From positions 2,624,001-2,688,000 of the forward strand of contig NZ_CP155792.1 in assembly GCF_039729015.1 (NCBI RefSeq): DNA of 64,000 nt. Direction: 5' to 3'. The translations under genes were made by a program, and so were the position numbers. Below the pieces are notes generated by a model. The model had not been told where the DNA came from, made no database searches, and was given only the letters and a program-made list of their open reading frames with translations. This DNA is from Blastococcus sp. HT6-30 (GTDB lineage: Bacteria > Actinomycetota > Actinomycetes > Mycobacteriales > Geodermatophilaceae). Positions 29,529 to 38,697 of the stretch are shown in pieces. Position 1 is the stretch's first letter, and every line of letters begins with the position of its first letter.

Positions 29529-29636
29529 CGATTCATCCCTGGAGTGGTGTCGATGGGTGCTGTCGGTGGAGTGATCCTGCCGCATCCCGGTGCCCGGCTC
29601 CTGCCGAGCGCGGCCCGCGGACGGAGCCGGACAGAC

Positions 29637-29672
29637 GACCGGCCCCGTCCCACGAGGGGAACGGGGCCGGTC
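29637..29672 (-). terminator. Perfect hairpin between tsf and pyrH
   Basis: GACCGGCCCCGT (29637-29648) pairs perfectly with ACGGGGCCGGTC (29661-29672) over 12 bases, 12 bases in the loop. It starts 18 bases after the tsf stop. It probably ends or attenuates the rpsB-tsf transcript. Confidence 0.8.
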
Positions 29673-29690
29673 ATCGGTACCGGATGCGGC

Positions 29691-30506
29691 TCAGGCCTGG
29701 CCGACCTCGAAGCGCGCGAAGCGCTCGACGGTCATGCCCGCCTCGTCGACGATCTGCTTGACCGTGCGCTTGGGCTCGGTGATCGACGGCTGCTCGAGCA
29801 GGACGAAGTCCTTGTAGTAGGCGTTCACCCGGCCTTCGACGATCTTGGTGATCGCCTGCTCGGGCTTGCCCTCCTCCTTGGCGGTCTGCTCGGCCACGCG
29901 GCGCTCGGTCTCGACCGCCTCGGCCGGGACCTCGTCACGGGTGAGGTAGCGCGGCCGCGCGGCGGCGATGTGCATCGCCAGGCTGCGGGCGGCGTCCTCG
30001 CTGCCACCGGAGTACTGCACGGCGACGCCGATGGCCGGGGGCAGGTCGGTGGCCCGCTTGTGCAGGTAGGTGGCGGTGGTGCCCTCGAAGGCGGCGAAGC
30101 GGGACAGCACCAGCTTCTCGCCGATGCGGGCCGACTCCGCCTCGATCAGGGCGGCGACGGTCTGACCGTCGACCTCGGTGCCCAGCAGGCCCTCGGCGTC
30201 GGCCGGCTTGTTGTCCAGGCCGATCTCGAGCAGCCGCTCGGCGAGCTGCACGAAGTCGGCGTTCTTGGCGACGAAGTCGGTCTCGCAGTCCAGCTCGAGC
30301 AGCGCGCCGTCCTTGCTCACGACCACGCCGTTGGTCGTCGAGCGCTCCAGGCGCTTGCCGACGTCCTTCGCGCCCTTGACCCGCAGCAGCTCGACGGCCT
30401 TGTCGTAGTCGCCGTCGGCCTCGGTCAGGGCCTTCTTGCAGTCCATCATGCCGGCGCCGGTGGCGTCGCGGAGACGCTTGACGTCGGCTGCGGTGAAGGC
30501 AGGCAT
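29691..30506 (-). CDS. tsf: Translation elongation factor Ts
   Basis: EF-Ts is the nucleotide-exchange factor of EF-Tu. The 271-residue protein has the UBA-like N-terminus with [12 protein letters not shown], then [13 protein letters not shown] and [11 protein letters not shown], all conserved. ATG start. It follows rpsB with a strong hairpin in the 92-base gap. Confidence 0.97.
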   Translation of the reverse strand: MPAFTAADVKRLRDATGAGMMDCKKALTEADGDYDKAVELLRVKGAKDVGKRLERSTTNGVVVSKDGALLELDCETDFVAKNADFVQLAERLLEIGLDNKPADAEGLLGTEVDGQTVAALIEAESARIGEKLVLSRFAAFEGTTATYLHKRATDLPPAIGVAVQYSGGSEDAARSLAMHIAAARPRYLTRDEVPAEAVETERRVAEQTAKEEGKPEQAITKIVEGRVNAYYKDFVLLEQPSITEPKRTVKQIVDEAGMTVERFARFEVGQA

Positions 30507-30557
30507 GTCTTTTCCTCTTGGTCTGTCGGTGGTGCGATCAGCGAAGGTCTGGCGGTG

Positions 30558-30591
30558 GCGCCGTCCCGCCCGCCACCGGGCGGGACGGCGC
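30558..30591 (-). terminator. Perfect 15-base hairpin between rpsB and tsf
   Basis: GCGCCGTCCCGCCCG (30558-30572) pairs without mismatch with CGGGCGGGACGGCGC (30577-30591), leaving a CCAC loop. It starts eight bases after the rpsB stop (30599). Such rpsB-tsf hairpins are usually partial terminators or processing signals that reduce tsf relative to rpsB. Confidence 0.8.
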
Positions 30592-30598
30592 TCGACCG

Positions 30599-31519
30599 TC
30601 AGGACTCGAGGGTCTCCTTGCCACCAGTGGTGGCGGGCACGCCCTCGACCGGGGCGACCTCGTTCGCGGTGACCGCCGGCGGCTCGGCCGGGGTCTCGGG
30701 CAGCGGCGTGGCAGCGGCCTGCTCGTCGGCGGTGCCGCCGGTCAGCAGCTCGCGCTCCCAGTCGGCCAGGGGCTCGCCCGCGGCCACGGCCGGCTCGCCG
30801 CCGTCCTCCCGACCGGCGTTCGCCTGTGCGGCCGACCGGGCCATGAGCCCCTCGGCGACGGCGTCCGCGACGACCCGGGTCAGCACGGTGATGCTGCGGA
30901 TCGCGTCGTCGTTGCCCGGGATCTTGTAGTCGACCTCGTCGGGGTCGCAGTTGGTGTCGAGGATCGCGACGACCGGGATGTTGAGCTTCCGGGCCTCACC
31001 GACGGCGATGTGCTCCTTCTTGGTGTCCACGATCCAGATGGCGCTGGGCACCTTCTGCATGTCGCGGATACCGCCGAGGCTGCGGTCGAGCTTGGCCTTC
31101 TCGCGGCTGAGGACCAGCTGCTCCTTCTTGGACAGGCTGACCAGCACGCCGGTCTGCTCCATGTCCTCGATCTCCTTGAGCCGCTGGAGACGCTTGTGCA
31201 CGGTCTGGAAGTTGGTGAGCATGCCGCCGAGCCAGCGCTGGTTGACGTAGGGCATGCCCACGCGCTGCGCCTGCTCGGCGACGACCTCCTGCGCCTGGCG
31301 CTTGGTGCCGACGAACAGGATCGAACCGCCGTGCGCGACCGTCTGCTTGACGAACTCGTAGGCGTTGTCGATGTACCCGAGCGTCTGCTGCAGGTCGATG
31401 ATGTAGATGCCGTTGCGCTCGGTGAAGATGAAGCGCTTCATCTTCGGGTTCCAGCGACGGGTCTGGTGCCCGAAGTGCACGCCGCTGTCGAGCAGCTGCT
31501 TCATGCTGACGACTGCCAT
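30599..31519 (-). CDS. rpsB: 30S ribosomal protein S2
   Basis: S2 binds the 30S head/body junction late in assembly. The 306 residues include [46 protein letters not shown] and [10 protein letters not shown] (typical motifs, quoted separately). The last 60 residues form an acidic, Ala/Pro/Glu-rich tail, which makes it longer than the E. coli protein. The ATG at 31519 has GAGG upstream. The much longer open frame upstream is not coding. Confidence 0.97.
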   Translation of the reverse strand: MAVVSMKQLLDSGVHFGHQTRRWNPKMKRFIFTERNGIYIIDLQQTLGYIDNAYEFVKQTVAHGGSILFVGTKRQAQEVVAEQAQRVGMPYVNQRWLGGMLTNFQTVHKRLQRLKEIEDMEQTGVLVSLSKKEQLVLSREKAKLDRSLGGIRDMQKVPSAIWIVDTKKEHIAVGEARKLNIPVVAILDTNCDPDEVDYKIPGNDDAIRSITVLTRVVADAVAEGLMARSAAQANAGREDGGEPAVAAGEPLADWERELLTGGTADEQAAATPLPETPAEPPAVTANEVAPVEGVPATTGGKETLES

Positions 31520-31816
31520 ATCGCAGCCTCTCTGCGTCTGCGCGCGGCCGCAGGGCCGCGCTGATTCCGGTTGTCGCGGGCTCCGGTTGGCGCCCGCCCT
31601 GGCGTCCAGCGGCACCACTCCCCCGGCTGGGCCGGGACCGAGGTGGCGACTGCCCCGCCGATCGGCGGGAAGAGGACGCGCGAAGTCGACCCGTCGGAAC
31701 GGGCCGCACCGGACAGCATACGCGACGCCCGCCGGGGCTTTTCCCCAGTCACCGGGCCTGTCCACCGACCCGGTCCACCCCTCCCGTGACGGGTCCGGCC
31801 CCCGCAGGGTCGTCGC
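31520..31816. promoter_or_regulatory. Divergent promoter region between rpsB and the M23 peptidase gene
   Basis: This 297-base region must carry promoters for rpsB and the divergent M23 gene. On the minus strand, TATGCT (reverse complement of 31715-31720) resembles a -10 about 195 bases before the rpsB start, implying a long leader; no good -35 hexamer lies at the right spacing. No coding sequence seen. Confidence 0.35.
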
Positions 31817-32356
31817 ATGAGGTCCGGGGTCGCGGTCGTGCTCGCGCTGGTCGCCGTCACCGTGCTGGCCCCGGCCGGGGCGACGGCCGGACCGGCACCG
31901 CCGGCCGCCTCCGCGGGCGGCACCGCCGCCTGGGTCGCGCCGCTGCCCGGTGAGCCGGTGGTGGGCCGGCCGTTCGAGCAGCCACCGCGCCGCTACGGGC
32001 CCGGGCACCGGGGCGTCGACCTCGTCGGGGCACCCGGCTCCCCCGTCCTCGCGGCCGGCGACGGGGTCGTCGTCTTCGCCGGGATGGTGGCCGGCCGGCC
32101 GGTGGTGAGCGTCGGCCACGCGGGCGGCCTGCGGACGACGTACGAGCCGGTGGAGCGCACGGTCGGCGCGGGGGCGCGGGTGACCCGCGGCTCGGCGATC
32201 GGAACGCTGGCGCCCGGGCACGACCGGTGCCCGGCAGCCGCCTGCCTGCACTGGGGGCTGCGCCGGGGGGCGGACTACCTCGATCCGCTGGCGCTGCTGC
32301 GCCCGCCGCGGCTCCGCCTGCTGCCACTGGGCCGGATCAGGCCAGGTGCTCGATGA
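31817..32356 (+). CDS. M23 family metallopeptidase
   Basis: A 179-residue secreted endopeptidase of the LytM/M23 type that cleaves peptidoglycan cross-bridges. A signal peptide (residues 1-24, with [18 protein letters not shown]) precedes the domain. Zinc ligands are seen in [10 protein letters not shown] (H and D) and in CLHWGL (HxG variant of HxH, with the second His position replaced; the domain also has a His earlier in VSVGHAGG). Because of that, activity should be checked. ATG start. Convergent with whiG. Confidence 0.82.
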   Translation: MRSGVAVVLALVAVTVLAPAGATAGPAPPAASAGGTAAWVAPLPGEPVVGRPFEQPPRRYGPGHRGVDLVGAPGSPVLAAGDGVVVFAGMVAGRPVVSVGHAGGLRTTYEPVERTVGAGARVTRGSAIGTLAPGHDRCPAAACLHWGLRRGADYLDPLALLRPPRLRLLPLGRIRPGAR

Positions 32357-32377
32357 AGTGCACGTCGCCCGCAGTCA

Positions 32378-33178
32378 TCACGCGATGTCGGCGAGCTTGG
32401 TGCGCAGGTGCAGGACGGCCTTGGTGTGCAGCTGGCAGATCCGGCTCTCCGTGACGCCGAGGACGCGGCCGATGTCGGCGAGCGTGAGCCCCTCGAAGTA
32501 GTAGAGGGAGACGACGACCTTCTCCCGCTCGGGCAGCTGTTCGACGGCGCGGGCCAGCAGCTGCCGGGCCTCGCCGTGCTCTGCCATCGCCTGCGGGTCC
32601 AGCGCGCTGGGGTCCCGCAGCGTGTCGCCCAGGCGGGGTGAGCCGCCGTCGTCGTCGGTGAGCAGCTCGTCGAGGGCGACGACGTTGACCAGGGAGAGCT
32701 GGCCGAGGAACTTCCGGATGTCCTCGACGTCCATGTCCATGGCGTCGGCGACCTCCTCGTCCGACGGCGTCCGGTGGAGCTTGCTCTCCAGCTCGGCGAC
32801 GGTGCGCTCGAACTGGCGGGCCTTGACCCGCACCGACCGCGGGATCCAGTCGGTGTTGCGGAGCTCGTCGATGATGGCGCCGCGGATCCGCGACATCGCG
32901 TAGCTCTCGAACTTGACCTCGCGGGTCGGCTCGAAGCGCGTGATCGCGTCGATGAGCCCGAACGTGCCGTAGGAGATGAGGTCGGCCTGCTCGACGTGGG
33001 CGGGCAGACCGCTGCCGACCCGGCCGGCGACGTACTTGACCAGGGGCGCGTAGTGGAGGATCAGCCGGTCCCGCAGGGCGGGGTCCCGGTCCTCCGCGTA
33101 GCGCGCCCACAGGTCTGTCAGCAGGGCGTCGGCGTCCTCGCCGGGCTCGTCGATGCGGCGGATGGTTGCCTCAGACAC
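32378..33178 (-). CDS. whiG: RNA polymerase sigma factor, FliA/WhiG type
   Basis: A 266-residue sigma-70 family protein of the sigma-28 (FliA/WhiG) group. Region 2 is at about 40-115 ([52 protein letters not shown] quoted in parts), region 3 at about 125-180, and region 4 with the DNA-reading helix at [21 protein letters not shown]. It starts at GTG. In Streptomyces WhiG starts sporulation; in motile actinobacteria it drives flagellar genes. The role here is not given by the context, which is the usual dprA-xer-whiG-rpsB neighbourhood. Confidence 0.93.
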   Translation of the reverse strand: MSEATIRRIDEPGEDADALLTDLWARYAEDRDPALRDRLILHYAPLVKYVAGRVGSGLPAHVEQADLISYGTFGLIDAITRFEPTREVKFESYAMSRIRGAIIDELRNTDWIPRSVRVKARQFERTVAELESKLHRTPSDEEVADAMDMDVEDIRKFLGQLSLVNVVALDELLTDDDGGSPRLGDTLRDPSALDPQAMAEHGEARQLLARAVEQLPEREKVVVSLYYFEGLTLADIGRVLGVTESRICQLHTKAVLHLRTKLADIA

Positions 33179-33270
33179 GGTCGCGCTCCTCGGTCGTGCT
33201 GCGCGGGCACCGTCCGTGGTCCCGCGTGGTCATGACTGCCGCCGTCCGCTCCGCGATCCGGCCGCCGGCC

Positions 33271-34209
33271 TCAGGCACGGGGATGCGCCTGGGCATGGAC
33301 AGCACGGAGCCGTTCGACCGTCACGTGCGTGTAGATCTGCGTCGTGGCGAGGCTAGCGTGGCCGAGCAGCTCCTGGACGGAACGCAGGTCCGCGCCGCCC
33401 TCGAGCACATGCGTGGCGGCGGAGTGCCGCAAGCCGTGCGGACCGATGTCCGGCGCCCCCGGGACGCCGGCGGTCGCGGCGTGCACGGTGCGGCGGGCCT
33501 CCCGGGCGTCCAGCCGGCGGCCGCGCAGCCCGAGCAGGAGCGCCGGCCCGGAGTCCGGCGTGGCCAGGGCAGGTCGGCCGCGGGTGAGCCAGGCGTCCAG
33601 CGCGCGCTCGGCCGGCAGGCCGTAGGGCACGCTGCGCTCCTTGCGCCCCTTGCCGAGCACCCGCAGCAGCCGGCGGCCGCGGTCGACGTCGTCGACGTCC
33701 AGCCCGACGAGCTCGCTCACCCGGATGCCGCTGGCGTAGAGCAGCTCCAGGACGACGGCGTCGCGCAGCCGGACCGGCGACTCCTCGCCGGCGGCGGTCT
33801 CGACCAGTGCGCGTGCCTGCTCGGGCGCCAGCACGTCGGGAAGGGTCCGGTGGGCCTTGGGGCTCACCAGTCGCTGTCCCACGTCCTCGGGGGTGAGTGC
33901 GGCGCGGCGCAGCCAGGCGGTGAACGACCGTGCCGCCGAGGCGTGCCGTGCGGTGGTCGAGCGGCCGTGCCCCCGGGTGCGGCCCTGCGCGAGCCAGCTC
34001 CGGAGAGTGGCGAGGTCGAGGTCGTGCGGCTGCGTCCCGCTGCGCCGGGCGAGGTGGTCCAGCAGCCGGGCGACGTCCCCGACGTAGCTGCGGACCGTGT
34101 TGGCCGACAGGTCGCGCTGCGCGCTGAGGTGCTCCTCGTAGCCGGCCAGCGCCTCGGCCAGCGCCGGTGGCAGCCCGGCGCGGATCTCTGCGGTGCTGGG
34201 CGTCGCCAC
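33271..34209 (-). CDS. xerC: Tyrosine recombinase XerC
   Basis: A 312-residue site-specific recombinase of the Xer family that resolves chromosome dimers at dif. It has an N-terminal SAM-like core-binding domain (residues 15-105) and a C-terminal catalytic domain with R163 (ASGIRVSEL), K187/K190 (GKGRKERSV), H258 and R261 ([10 protein letters not shown]), H284 (LLGHAS) and Y293 (QIYTHV). All active-site residues are present. ATG start. It lies between dprA and whiG, the conserved place for xerC. Confidence 0.93.
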   Translation of the reverse strand: MATPSTAEIRAGLPPALAEALAGYEEHLSAQRDLSANTVRSYVGDVARLLDHLARRSGTQPHDLDLATLRSWLAQGRTRGHGRSTTARHASAARSFTAWLRRAALTPEDVGQRLVSPKAHRTLPDVLAPEQARALVETAAGEESPVRLRDAVVLELLYASGIRVSELVGLDVDDVDRGRRLLRVLGKGRKERSVPYGLPAERALDAWLTRGRPALATPDSGPALLLGLRGRRLDAREARRTVHAATAGVPGAPDIGPHGLRHSAATHVLEGGADLRSVQELLGHASLATTQIYTHVTVERLRAVHAQAHPRA

Positions 34210-34240
34210 GGGGGCACGGTCCGTCGGCGCCCCGCGCCGG

Positions 34241-35488
34241 TCAAGCCGCCGCGCCGGGGCGCTCCGGCGGTGGGGACAACCGCCAGCCGGTGCCCGTCCA
34301 CTGGACCAGGTCGGCCAGTTCCAGCGACGGCAGCACCTTGAGCACCTCCAGGACGTCGCACCCGGCGACGCTCGCCAACCGCTCGGGGCTGGCCCCGATG
34401 CGCACCGGGCAGGCGTCCAGCACCCGGGCAGCGATGTCGGAGAGGCCGTCCCGCGGGGATGTCGGCCGTTCCACGGCCGGCGCCAGGTCGGTGCCGATGC
34501 CCCCGACCGCCTCGATGACCTGCGCCGCCGAGGTGACCAGGACCGCCCCCGCCTCCTGGTCGCGCAACAGCTCGTGGCAGCCCACCGAGAGGGCCGAGGT
34601 GACCGGACCCGGAACCACCATCAGGGGCCGGTCGAGCCGCCGCGCACGCTGGGCGGTCGCGTGCGCGCCGGATCGGGCCGCCGCCTCGACGACCACCGTG
34701 CCCCGGGTGAGCCCGGCGATCAGGCGGTTCCGCACGAGGAACCGGTGCCGCAGCGGCGCGCAGCCGGGCGGCCACTCGCTCACCAGCAGCCCGGACTCGG
34801 CGATCCTGGCGAAGAGCGCGCCGTGCGCGGCGGGGTAGACCCGGTCGACGCCACAGGCCAGCACCGCGATGGTCGGCGCCTCGGCGGCGAGGGCGCCGCG
34901 GTGGGCGGCGGCGTCGATGCCGTAGGCCCCGCCCGAGACCACCGTCCAGCCCCGTTCGCCCAGCTGGTGACCGAGCTCGGCGGCGACGTGCTCGCCGTAG
35001 GCCGAGGAGGCCCGGGAGCCGACGACCGCCACCGAGCGGTCGGTCACCGCGTCCAGCCGGGCCGGGCCGCGGACCCACAGCGCCAGCGGCGGAACCGGCG
35101 CCCGGGTGCGGTCGGACTGGTCCCGGTGGTGGAGCGGCTCCCCCGCCACCGCGACGGTCAGCGCGTGCAGCGGCCAGGCCGGCCACTCGTCGTCCTCGGG
35201 GACCACGAGCCGCGCCTGGCACCGTCCGGCGCGCCGCAGATCGGCCAGGGTGGCGTCCTCGTGCGCCCGTGCGCCGACCAGCGACCGGATCCGCTCCGGG
35301 GCGGCGCCGGCCCTCAGCCGCCGCACGGCGTCCACCGGACCCACGTCCTCGACGTAGCGCCAGAGGTCGATCGTGCCCGGCTCGACCGCCCGGCTCAGCC
35401 AGGCCCGCGCACGGCGCACGCCCGGGTGCACCTCCCCGGGCAGGGCTGCTGAGCCGGCCGCCTCCTCGAGGTCCTCGTCCAGGTTCAC
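34241..35488 (-). CDS. dprA: DNA-processing protein DprA
   Basis: DprA protects incoming single-stranded DNA and loads RecA. The 415-residue protein has an N-terminal SAM-like part, the Rossmann-like domain ([26 protein letters not shown]), and a C-terminal winged-helix tail (about 340-415). The GTG start overlaps the comM stop (GTGA). It forms a coupled set with comM and yraN, as in most bacteria. No comEC-comEA genes are in this window, so natural competence cannot be inferred. Confidence 0.95.
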   Translation of the reverse strand: MNLDEDLEEAAGSAALPGEVHPGVRRARAWLSRAVEPGTIDLWRYVEDVGPVDAVRRLRAGAAPERIRSLVGARAHEDATLADLRRAGRCQARLVVPEDDEWPAWPLHALTVAVAGEPLHHRDQSDRTRAPVPPLALWVRGPARLDAVTDRSVAVVGSRASSAYGEHVAAELGHQLGERGWTVVSGGAYGIDAAAHRGALAAEAPTIAVLACGVDRVYPAAHGALFARIAESGLLVSEWPPGCAPLRHRFLVRNRLIAGLTRGTVVVEAAARSGAHATAQRARRLDRPLMVVPGPVTSALSVGCHELLRDQEAGAVLVTSAAQVIEAVGGIGTDLAPAVERPTSPRDGLSDIAARVLDACPVRIGASPERLASVAGCDVLEVLKVLPSLELADLVQWTGTGWRLSPPPERPGAAA

Positions 35489-37005
35489 GCCGCGCTCCGC
35501 TGCAGCCGCATGCCCAGGGCCTCGGCCACCTCGTCGGGTCCCGGCACCGTCCGCCCGGCCAGGTCGGCCAGCGTCCAGGCGACACGGACGACCCGGTCGA
35601 ACCCCCGGACCGACAGCGACCCGCGCTCCAGGGCCCGCTCGGCCAGCCGCAGCGACGCCCGCGGGACCGCGAACCGCTCGCGCAGCATCCGCCCGGGCAC
35701 CTGGCTGTTCAGCCCGAGGCCCGTGCCGGCCAGCCGCTCCTCCGCCGCCAGCCGCGCCCGGCGGACCCGCTCGGCGACGACCGCCGTCGACTCCGGTGCA
35801 CCCAGCCCGTCGAGCCAGGCGGCCCGGGTGACCGGCGGCAGCTCCACCCGCAGGTCGACGCGATCCAGCAGCGGACCGGACAGCCGCGACTGGTAGCGCC
35901 GCCGCTCCAGCGGGCTGCAGGTGCAGGCGGTGTCGCCGGCGGCGCTCGCACACGGGCACGGGTTGGCCGCCAGGACCAGTTGCGCCCGGCAGGGGAAGGT
36001 GGCCGAGCCGGCGGCCCGGTGGATGGTCACCTGCCCGCGCTCCAGCGGCTGGCGCAGCGTGTCGAGGACCGCCCGCGGGAACTCCGGCGCCTCGTCCACG
36101 AACAGCACGCCGCGGTGTGCCCGGCACAGGGCGCCCGGCCGGATCTGCCCCGAGCCGCCGCCGATCAGCGCGGCCATCGTCGCCGAGTGGTGCGGGGCCT
36201 CGAAGGTGGGCCGGGTGACCAGCGGGGCGTCCGGCGGGAGGGTGCCGGCGATCGAGTGGATGGCCGTCACCTCGAGCGCCGCCTGCTCGTCGAGCTCGGG
36301 CAGCAGGCCGGGCAGCCGTTCGGCGAGCATCGTCTTCCCGGCACCCGGCGGCCCGCCGAGGAAGAGGTGGTGTCCACCGGCGGCGGCGACCTCCACCGCG
36401 CGCCGGCCCGCGGCCTGGCCGACGACGTCGCCGAGGTCGGGCACGGGCGGCTGGACGGGCGACGGGCCGCGCTCGTGCGGCCGCAGGACCGTCTCCCCGC
36501 GCAGGTGCCCGACCAGCTGCGCGAGGCCCTCGACCGCCAGCACCTCGATCCGCTCGACCAGGGCCGCCTCGGCTGCGTTCGCGGCCGGTACGACCACCTG
36601 GCGGTGCCCAGCCTGCGCGGCGGCGAGCACGGCGGGCAGCACGCCGCGGATCGCCCGCACCGACCCGTCGAGCCCGAGCTCGCCCAGCAGCACCAGCCGG
36701 TCGACCGCGCGGCGGCGCACCGCGCCGGCGGCCGCGAGGACCGCCGCGGCCAGGGCCAGGTCGAAGCCGCTGCCCTGCTTCGGCATCGACGCCGGGGAGA
36801 GCCCGATGGTGATCCGCCGGGCCGGGAACTCCCCGCCGGCGTTGACCACCGCAGCCCGCACCCGGTCCACCGACTGCCGCACCACGGCGTCGGGCAGGCC
36901 GACCAGGACCACCCCGGGCAGCCCCGCCGCGATGTCGACCTCCACCTCGACCATCGCCCCCTGCACCCCGGCGAGGCCGACCGACCAGGTGCGCGCCAGC
37001 GTCAC
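35485..37005 (-). CDS. comM: YifB family Mg chelatase-like AAA ATPase (ComM)
   Basis: ComM is a hexameric helicase that promotes branch migration during transformation. The 506 residues have the N-terminal ChlI-type domain (VEVDIAAGLPGVVLVGLPD), the AAA+ domain with Walker A GGPPGAGKT and Walker B GVLFVDEAPEF, and a C-terminal domain. A Cys-rich stretch (NPCPC, then DTACTCSP) is typical. The GTG at 37005 overlaps the yraN stop (GTGA); the open frame extends farther but the extra part lies inside yraN. Coupled to dprA downstream. Confidence 0.95.
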   Translation of the reverse strand: MTLARTWSVGLAGVQGAMVEVEVDIAAGLPGVVLVGLPDAVVRQSVDRVRAAVVNAGGEFPARRITIGLSPASMPKQGSGFDLALAAAVLAAAGAVRRRAVDRLVLLGELGLDGSVRAIRGVLPAVLAAAQAGHRQVVVPAANAAEAALVERIEVLAVEGLAQLVGHLRGETVLRPHERGPSPVQPPVPDLGDVVGQAAGRRAVEVAAAGGHHLFLGGPPGAGKTMLAERLPGLLPELDEQAALEVTAIHSIAGTLPPDAPLVTRPTFEAPHHSATMAALIGGGSGQIRPGALCRAHRGVLFVDEAPEFPRAVLDTLRQPLERGQVTIHRAAGSATFPCRAQLVLAANPCPCASAAGDTACTCSPLERRRYQSRLSGPLLDRVDLRVELPPVTRAAWLDGLGAPESTAVVAERVRRARLAAEERLAGTGLGLNSQVPGRMLRERFAVPRASLRLAERALERGSLSVRGFDRVVRVAWTLADLAGRTVPGPDEVAEALGMRLQRSAA

Positions 37006-37358
37006 GGGAACGCCGCCCGCAGGTGCGTCACCAGGGCCGGACGCTGCGGGTGCACGAGGACGCCCACGACGTCGAACCGGATCTCGGGCGCGTGCTCGTC
37101 GTGCGCGGCAAGCCACCGCCGGGCCAGCACGCGCAGCCGCCGCTGCTTGGCCGGCGTCACCGCCTCGACGGGATGGCCGTAGCCGGTGCCTCTCCGGGTC
37201 TTCACCTCGCAGAAGACCAGGGCGTCCCGGTCACGGGCGACGACGTCGAGCTCGCCTTCCCGGCAGCGCCAGTTGCGGTCGAGGACGCACAGCCCGGCGT
37301 CGGTCAGGTAGGCGACGGCGATCTCCTCGCCGCGGGCACCGAGATCAAGAGGAGGCAC
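37002..37358 (-). CDS. YraN family nuclease-fold protein (UPF0102)
   Basis: A 118-residue protein of the UPF0102/YraN family with a PD-(D/E)XK-like fold: GELDVV (35-40) and the FCEVKTRR segment (49-56) hold the catalytic D, E and K. The family is associated with dprA and comM, and its function is unknown. ATG start. Its stop overlaps the comM start. Confidence 0.9.
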   Translation of the reverse strand: MPPLDLGARGEEIAVAYLTDAGLCVLDRNWRCREGELDVVARDRDALVFCEVKTRRGTGYGHPVEAVTPAKQRRLRVLARRWLAAHDEHAPEIRFDVVGVLVHPQRPALVTHLRAAFP

Positions 37359-37437
37359 TCCCCGACCGTGCCGCGCTGCCGCGACCGGGCCCAGCGCCGG
37401 CGCTCATCTGTGGACGGCGCCGGGGCCTGTGGACGAG

Positions 37438-37758
37438 CTACGGCAGGCGCGGGCCGTCCGGCAGCTCGAGGTCGGGCTTGTCGAGCTCCTCCACGTTGAC
37501 GTCCTTGAACGTCAGCACCCGCACGTTCCGCACGAAGCGGGCGGGCCGGTACATGTCCCACACCCAGGCGTCGGAGAGCTTGAGCTCGAAGTAGATCTCC
37601 CCGCCGGCCTCCCGGACCTGCAGGTCGACGGAGTTGGCCAGGTAGAACCGGCGCTCGGTCTCCACCACGTAGGTGAACTGGCGGACGATGTCCCGGTACT
37701 CGCGATAGAGCTGAAGCTCCATCTCGGTCTCGTACTTCTCGAGATCTTCGGTGCTCAT
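37438..37758 (-). CDS. DUF2469 family protein
   Basis: A 106-residue protein of the actinobacterial DUF2469 family; the sequence (MSTEDLEKYETEMELQLYRE, RDIVRQFTYVVETERRFYLAN) is very well conserved in the phylum. No known motif or function. Its ATG overlaps the rnhB stop (ATGA). The rnhB-DUF2469-yraN order is conserved in actinobacteria. Confidence 0.93.
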   Translation of the reverse strand: MSTEDLEKYETEMELQLYREYRDIVRQFTYVVETERRFYLANSVDLQVREAGGEIYFELKLSDAWVWDMYRPARFVRNVRVLTFKDVNVEELDKPDLELPDGPRLP

Positions 37759-38588
37759 GGACGCTGCTCCGCAGAGGAACCGGACGCCTGTGGCGACCCT
37801 CGAAGGTCCTCGGTGCTCGGAAGGGCTCGGGACGCAGGACGCATGGCCCCATCATCGACCATGACCCCGGAACCGGTGCGGTGGGCCGTCCGGGCGGCGT
37901 GCGCGTCGCGCGCCCGGGCCACGTTCACGTACCGCATACGGTGCTCCGGGCAGGGGCCGTGCCGCTCCAGCGCCGCGGTGTGCACGTCGGTTATGTAGCC
38001 CTTGTGGCCGGCGAAGTCGTACTCCGGCCAGCGCGCGTGCAGGTCCAGCATGATCCGGTCCCGGGTCACCTTCGCCAGCACGGAGGCGGCGGCGACGCAG
38101 GCGGCCACCCGGTCGCCCTTCCAGACGGCCAGCCCGGGCCGGGCGAGCCCGGGGACCGGGAAGCCGTCGGTGAGCACGTAGTCGGGGCCGGGTTCGAGCA
38201 TCGAGACGGCGCGGCGCAGCGCCTCGATGTTGGTGACGTGCATGCCCCGCTCGTCGAGGTCCTCGACCGGCAGGACGACGACCGACCACGCCACCGCGCG
38301 GTCGACGACCTCCTCGTAGACCCGCTCGCGGGTGGCGGAGCTGAGCAGCTTGGAGTCGGCCAGGCCGGGCACCCGCCCGCGTCGTCCGGACGGCAGGACG
38401 CACGCGGCGGCGACCAGCGGCCCCGCACAGGCGCCCCGGCCGGCCTCGTCGGCGCCGGCGATCGCCTCGAAGCCGCGTCGGCGCAGCACGCGCTCCATGT
38501 CCCAGAGCGCGTCGGGCCGGTCGTCGGCGACCGTGCGCCGGGCACGGACGGCCGGCGCCGAGCTGGAGTGGGTGGGACGAGCAGCCAT
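37755..38588 (-). CDS. rnhB: Ribonuclease HII
   Basis: RNase HII removes ribonucleotides from DNA and RNA from hybrids. The 277-residue protein has catalytic Asp and Glu in GADEAGRGACAGPLV (D47, E48) and a third Asp in LTDGFP; the GHKGYITDVH loop is conserved. I chose the ATG at 38588 (MAARPTHS); ATG at MERVL would also work but cuts away 30 residues. The last 45 residues are Arg/Thr/Ser-rich and look unstructured. Confidence 0.93.
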   Translation of the reverse strand: MAARPTHSSSAPAVRARRTVADDRPDALWDMERVLRRRGFEAIAGADEAGRGACAGPLVAAACVLPSGRRGRVPGLADSKLLSSATRERVYEEVVDRAVAWSVVVLPVEDLDERGMHVTNIEALRRAVSMLEPGPDYVLTDGFPVPGLARPGLAVWKGDRVAACVAAASVLAKVTRDRIMLDLHARWPEYDFAGHKGYITDVHTAALERHGPCPEHRMRYVNVARARDAHAARTAHRTGSGVMVDDGAMRPASRALPSTEDLRGSPQASGSSAEQRP

Positions 38589-38643
38589 CGCGGCACGACA
38601 GTACGACCACGCCGCGACACCGCGACCGACCCCCGGACACACC

Positions 38644-38674
38644 GCGGGCCGGCCCCCACGAGGGGCCGGCCCGC
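38644..38674 (-). terminator. Terminator downstream of the LuxR-type regulator
   Basis: GCGGGCCGGCCCC (38644-38656) pairs perfectly over 13 bases with GGGGCCGGCCCGC (38662-38674), loop CACGA. It begins 24 bases after the regulator stop codon at 38698 and should terminate that gene on the minus strand. Confidence 0.8.
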
Positions 38675-38697
38675 AGGCGCCGCGGAGCAGCGGTGGA

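Noticed and set aside
31520..32251. Upstream extension of rpsB on the minus strand
   Set aside because: It passes through the divergent M23 gene and has no S2-like sequence; S2 starts at the ATG at 31519.
33271..34209. Phage or integron integrase
   Set aside because: The conserved dprA-xerC-whiG context, normal composition and complete Xer motifs favour housekeeping XerC; no attachment sites or phage genes are near.
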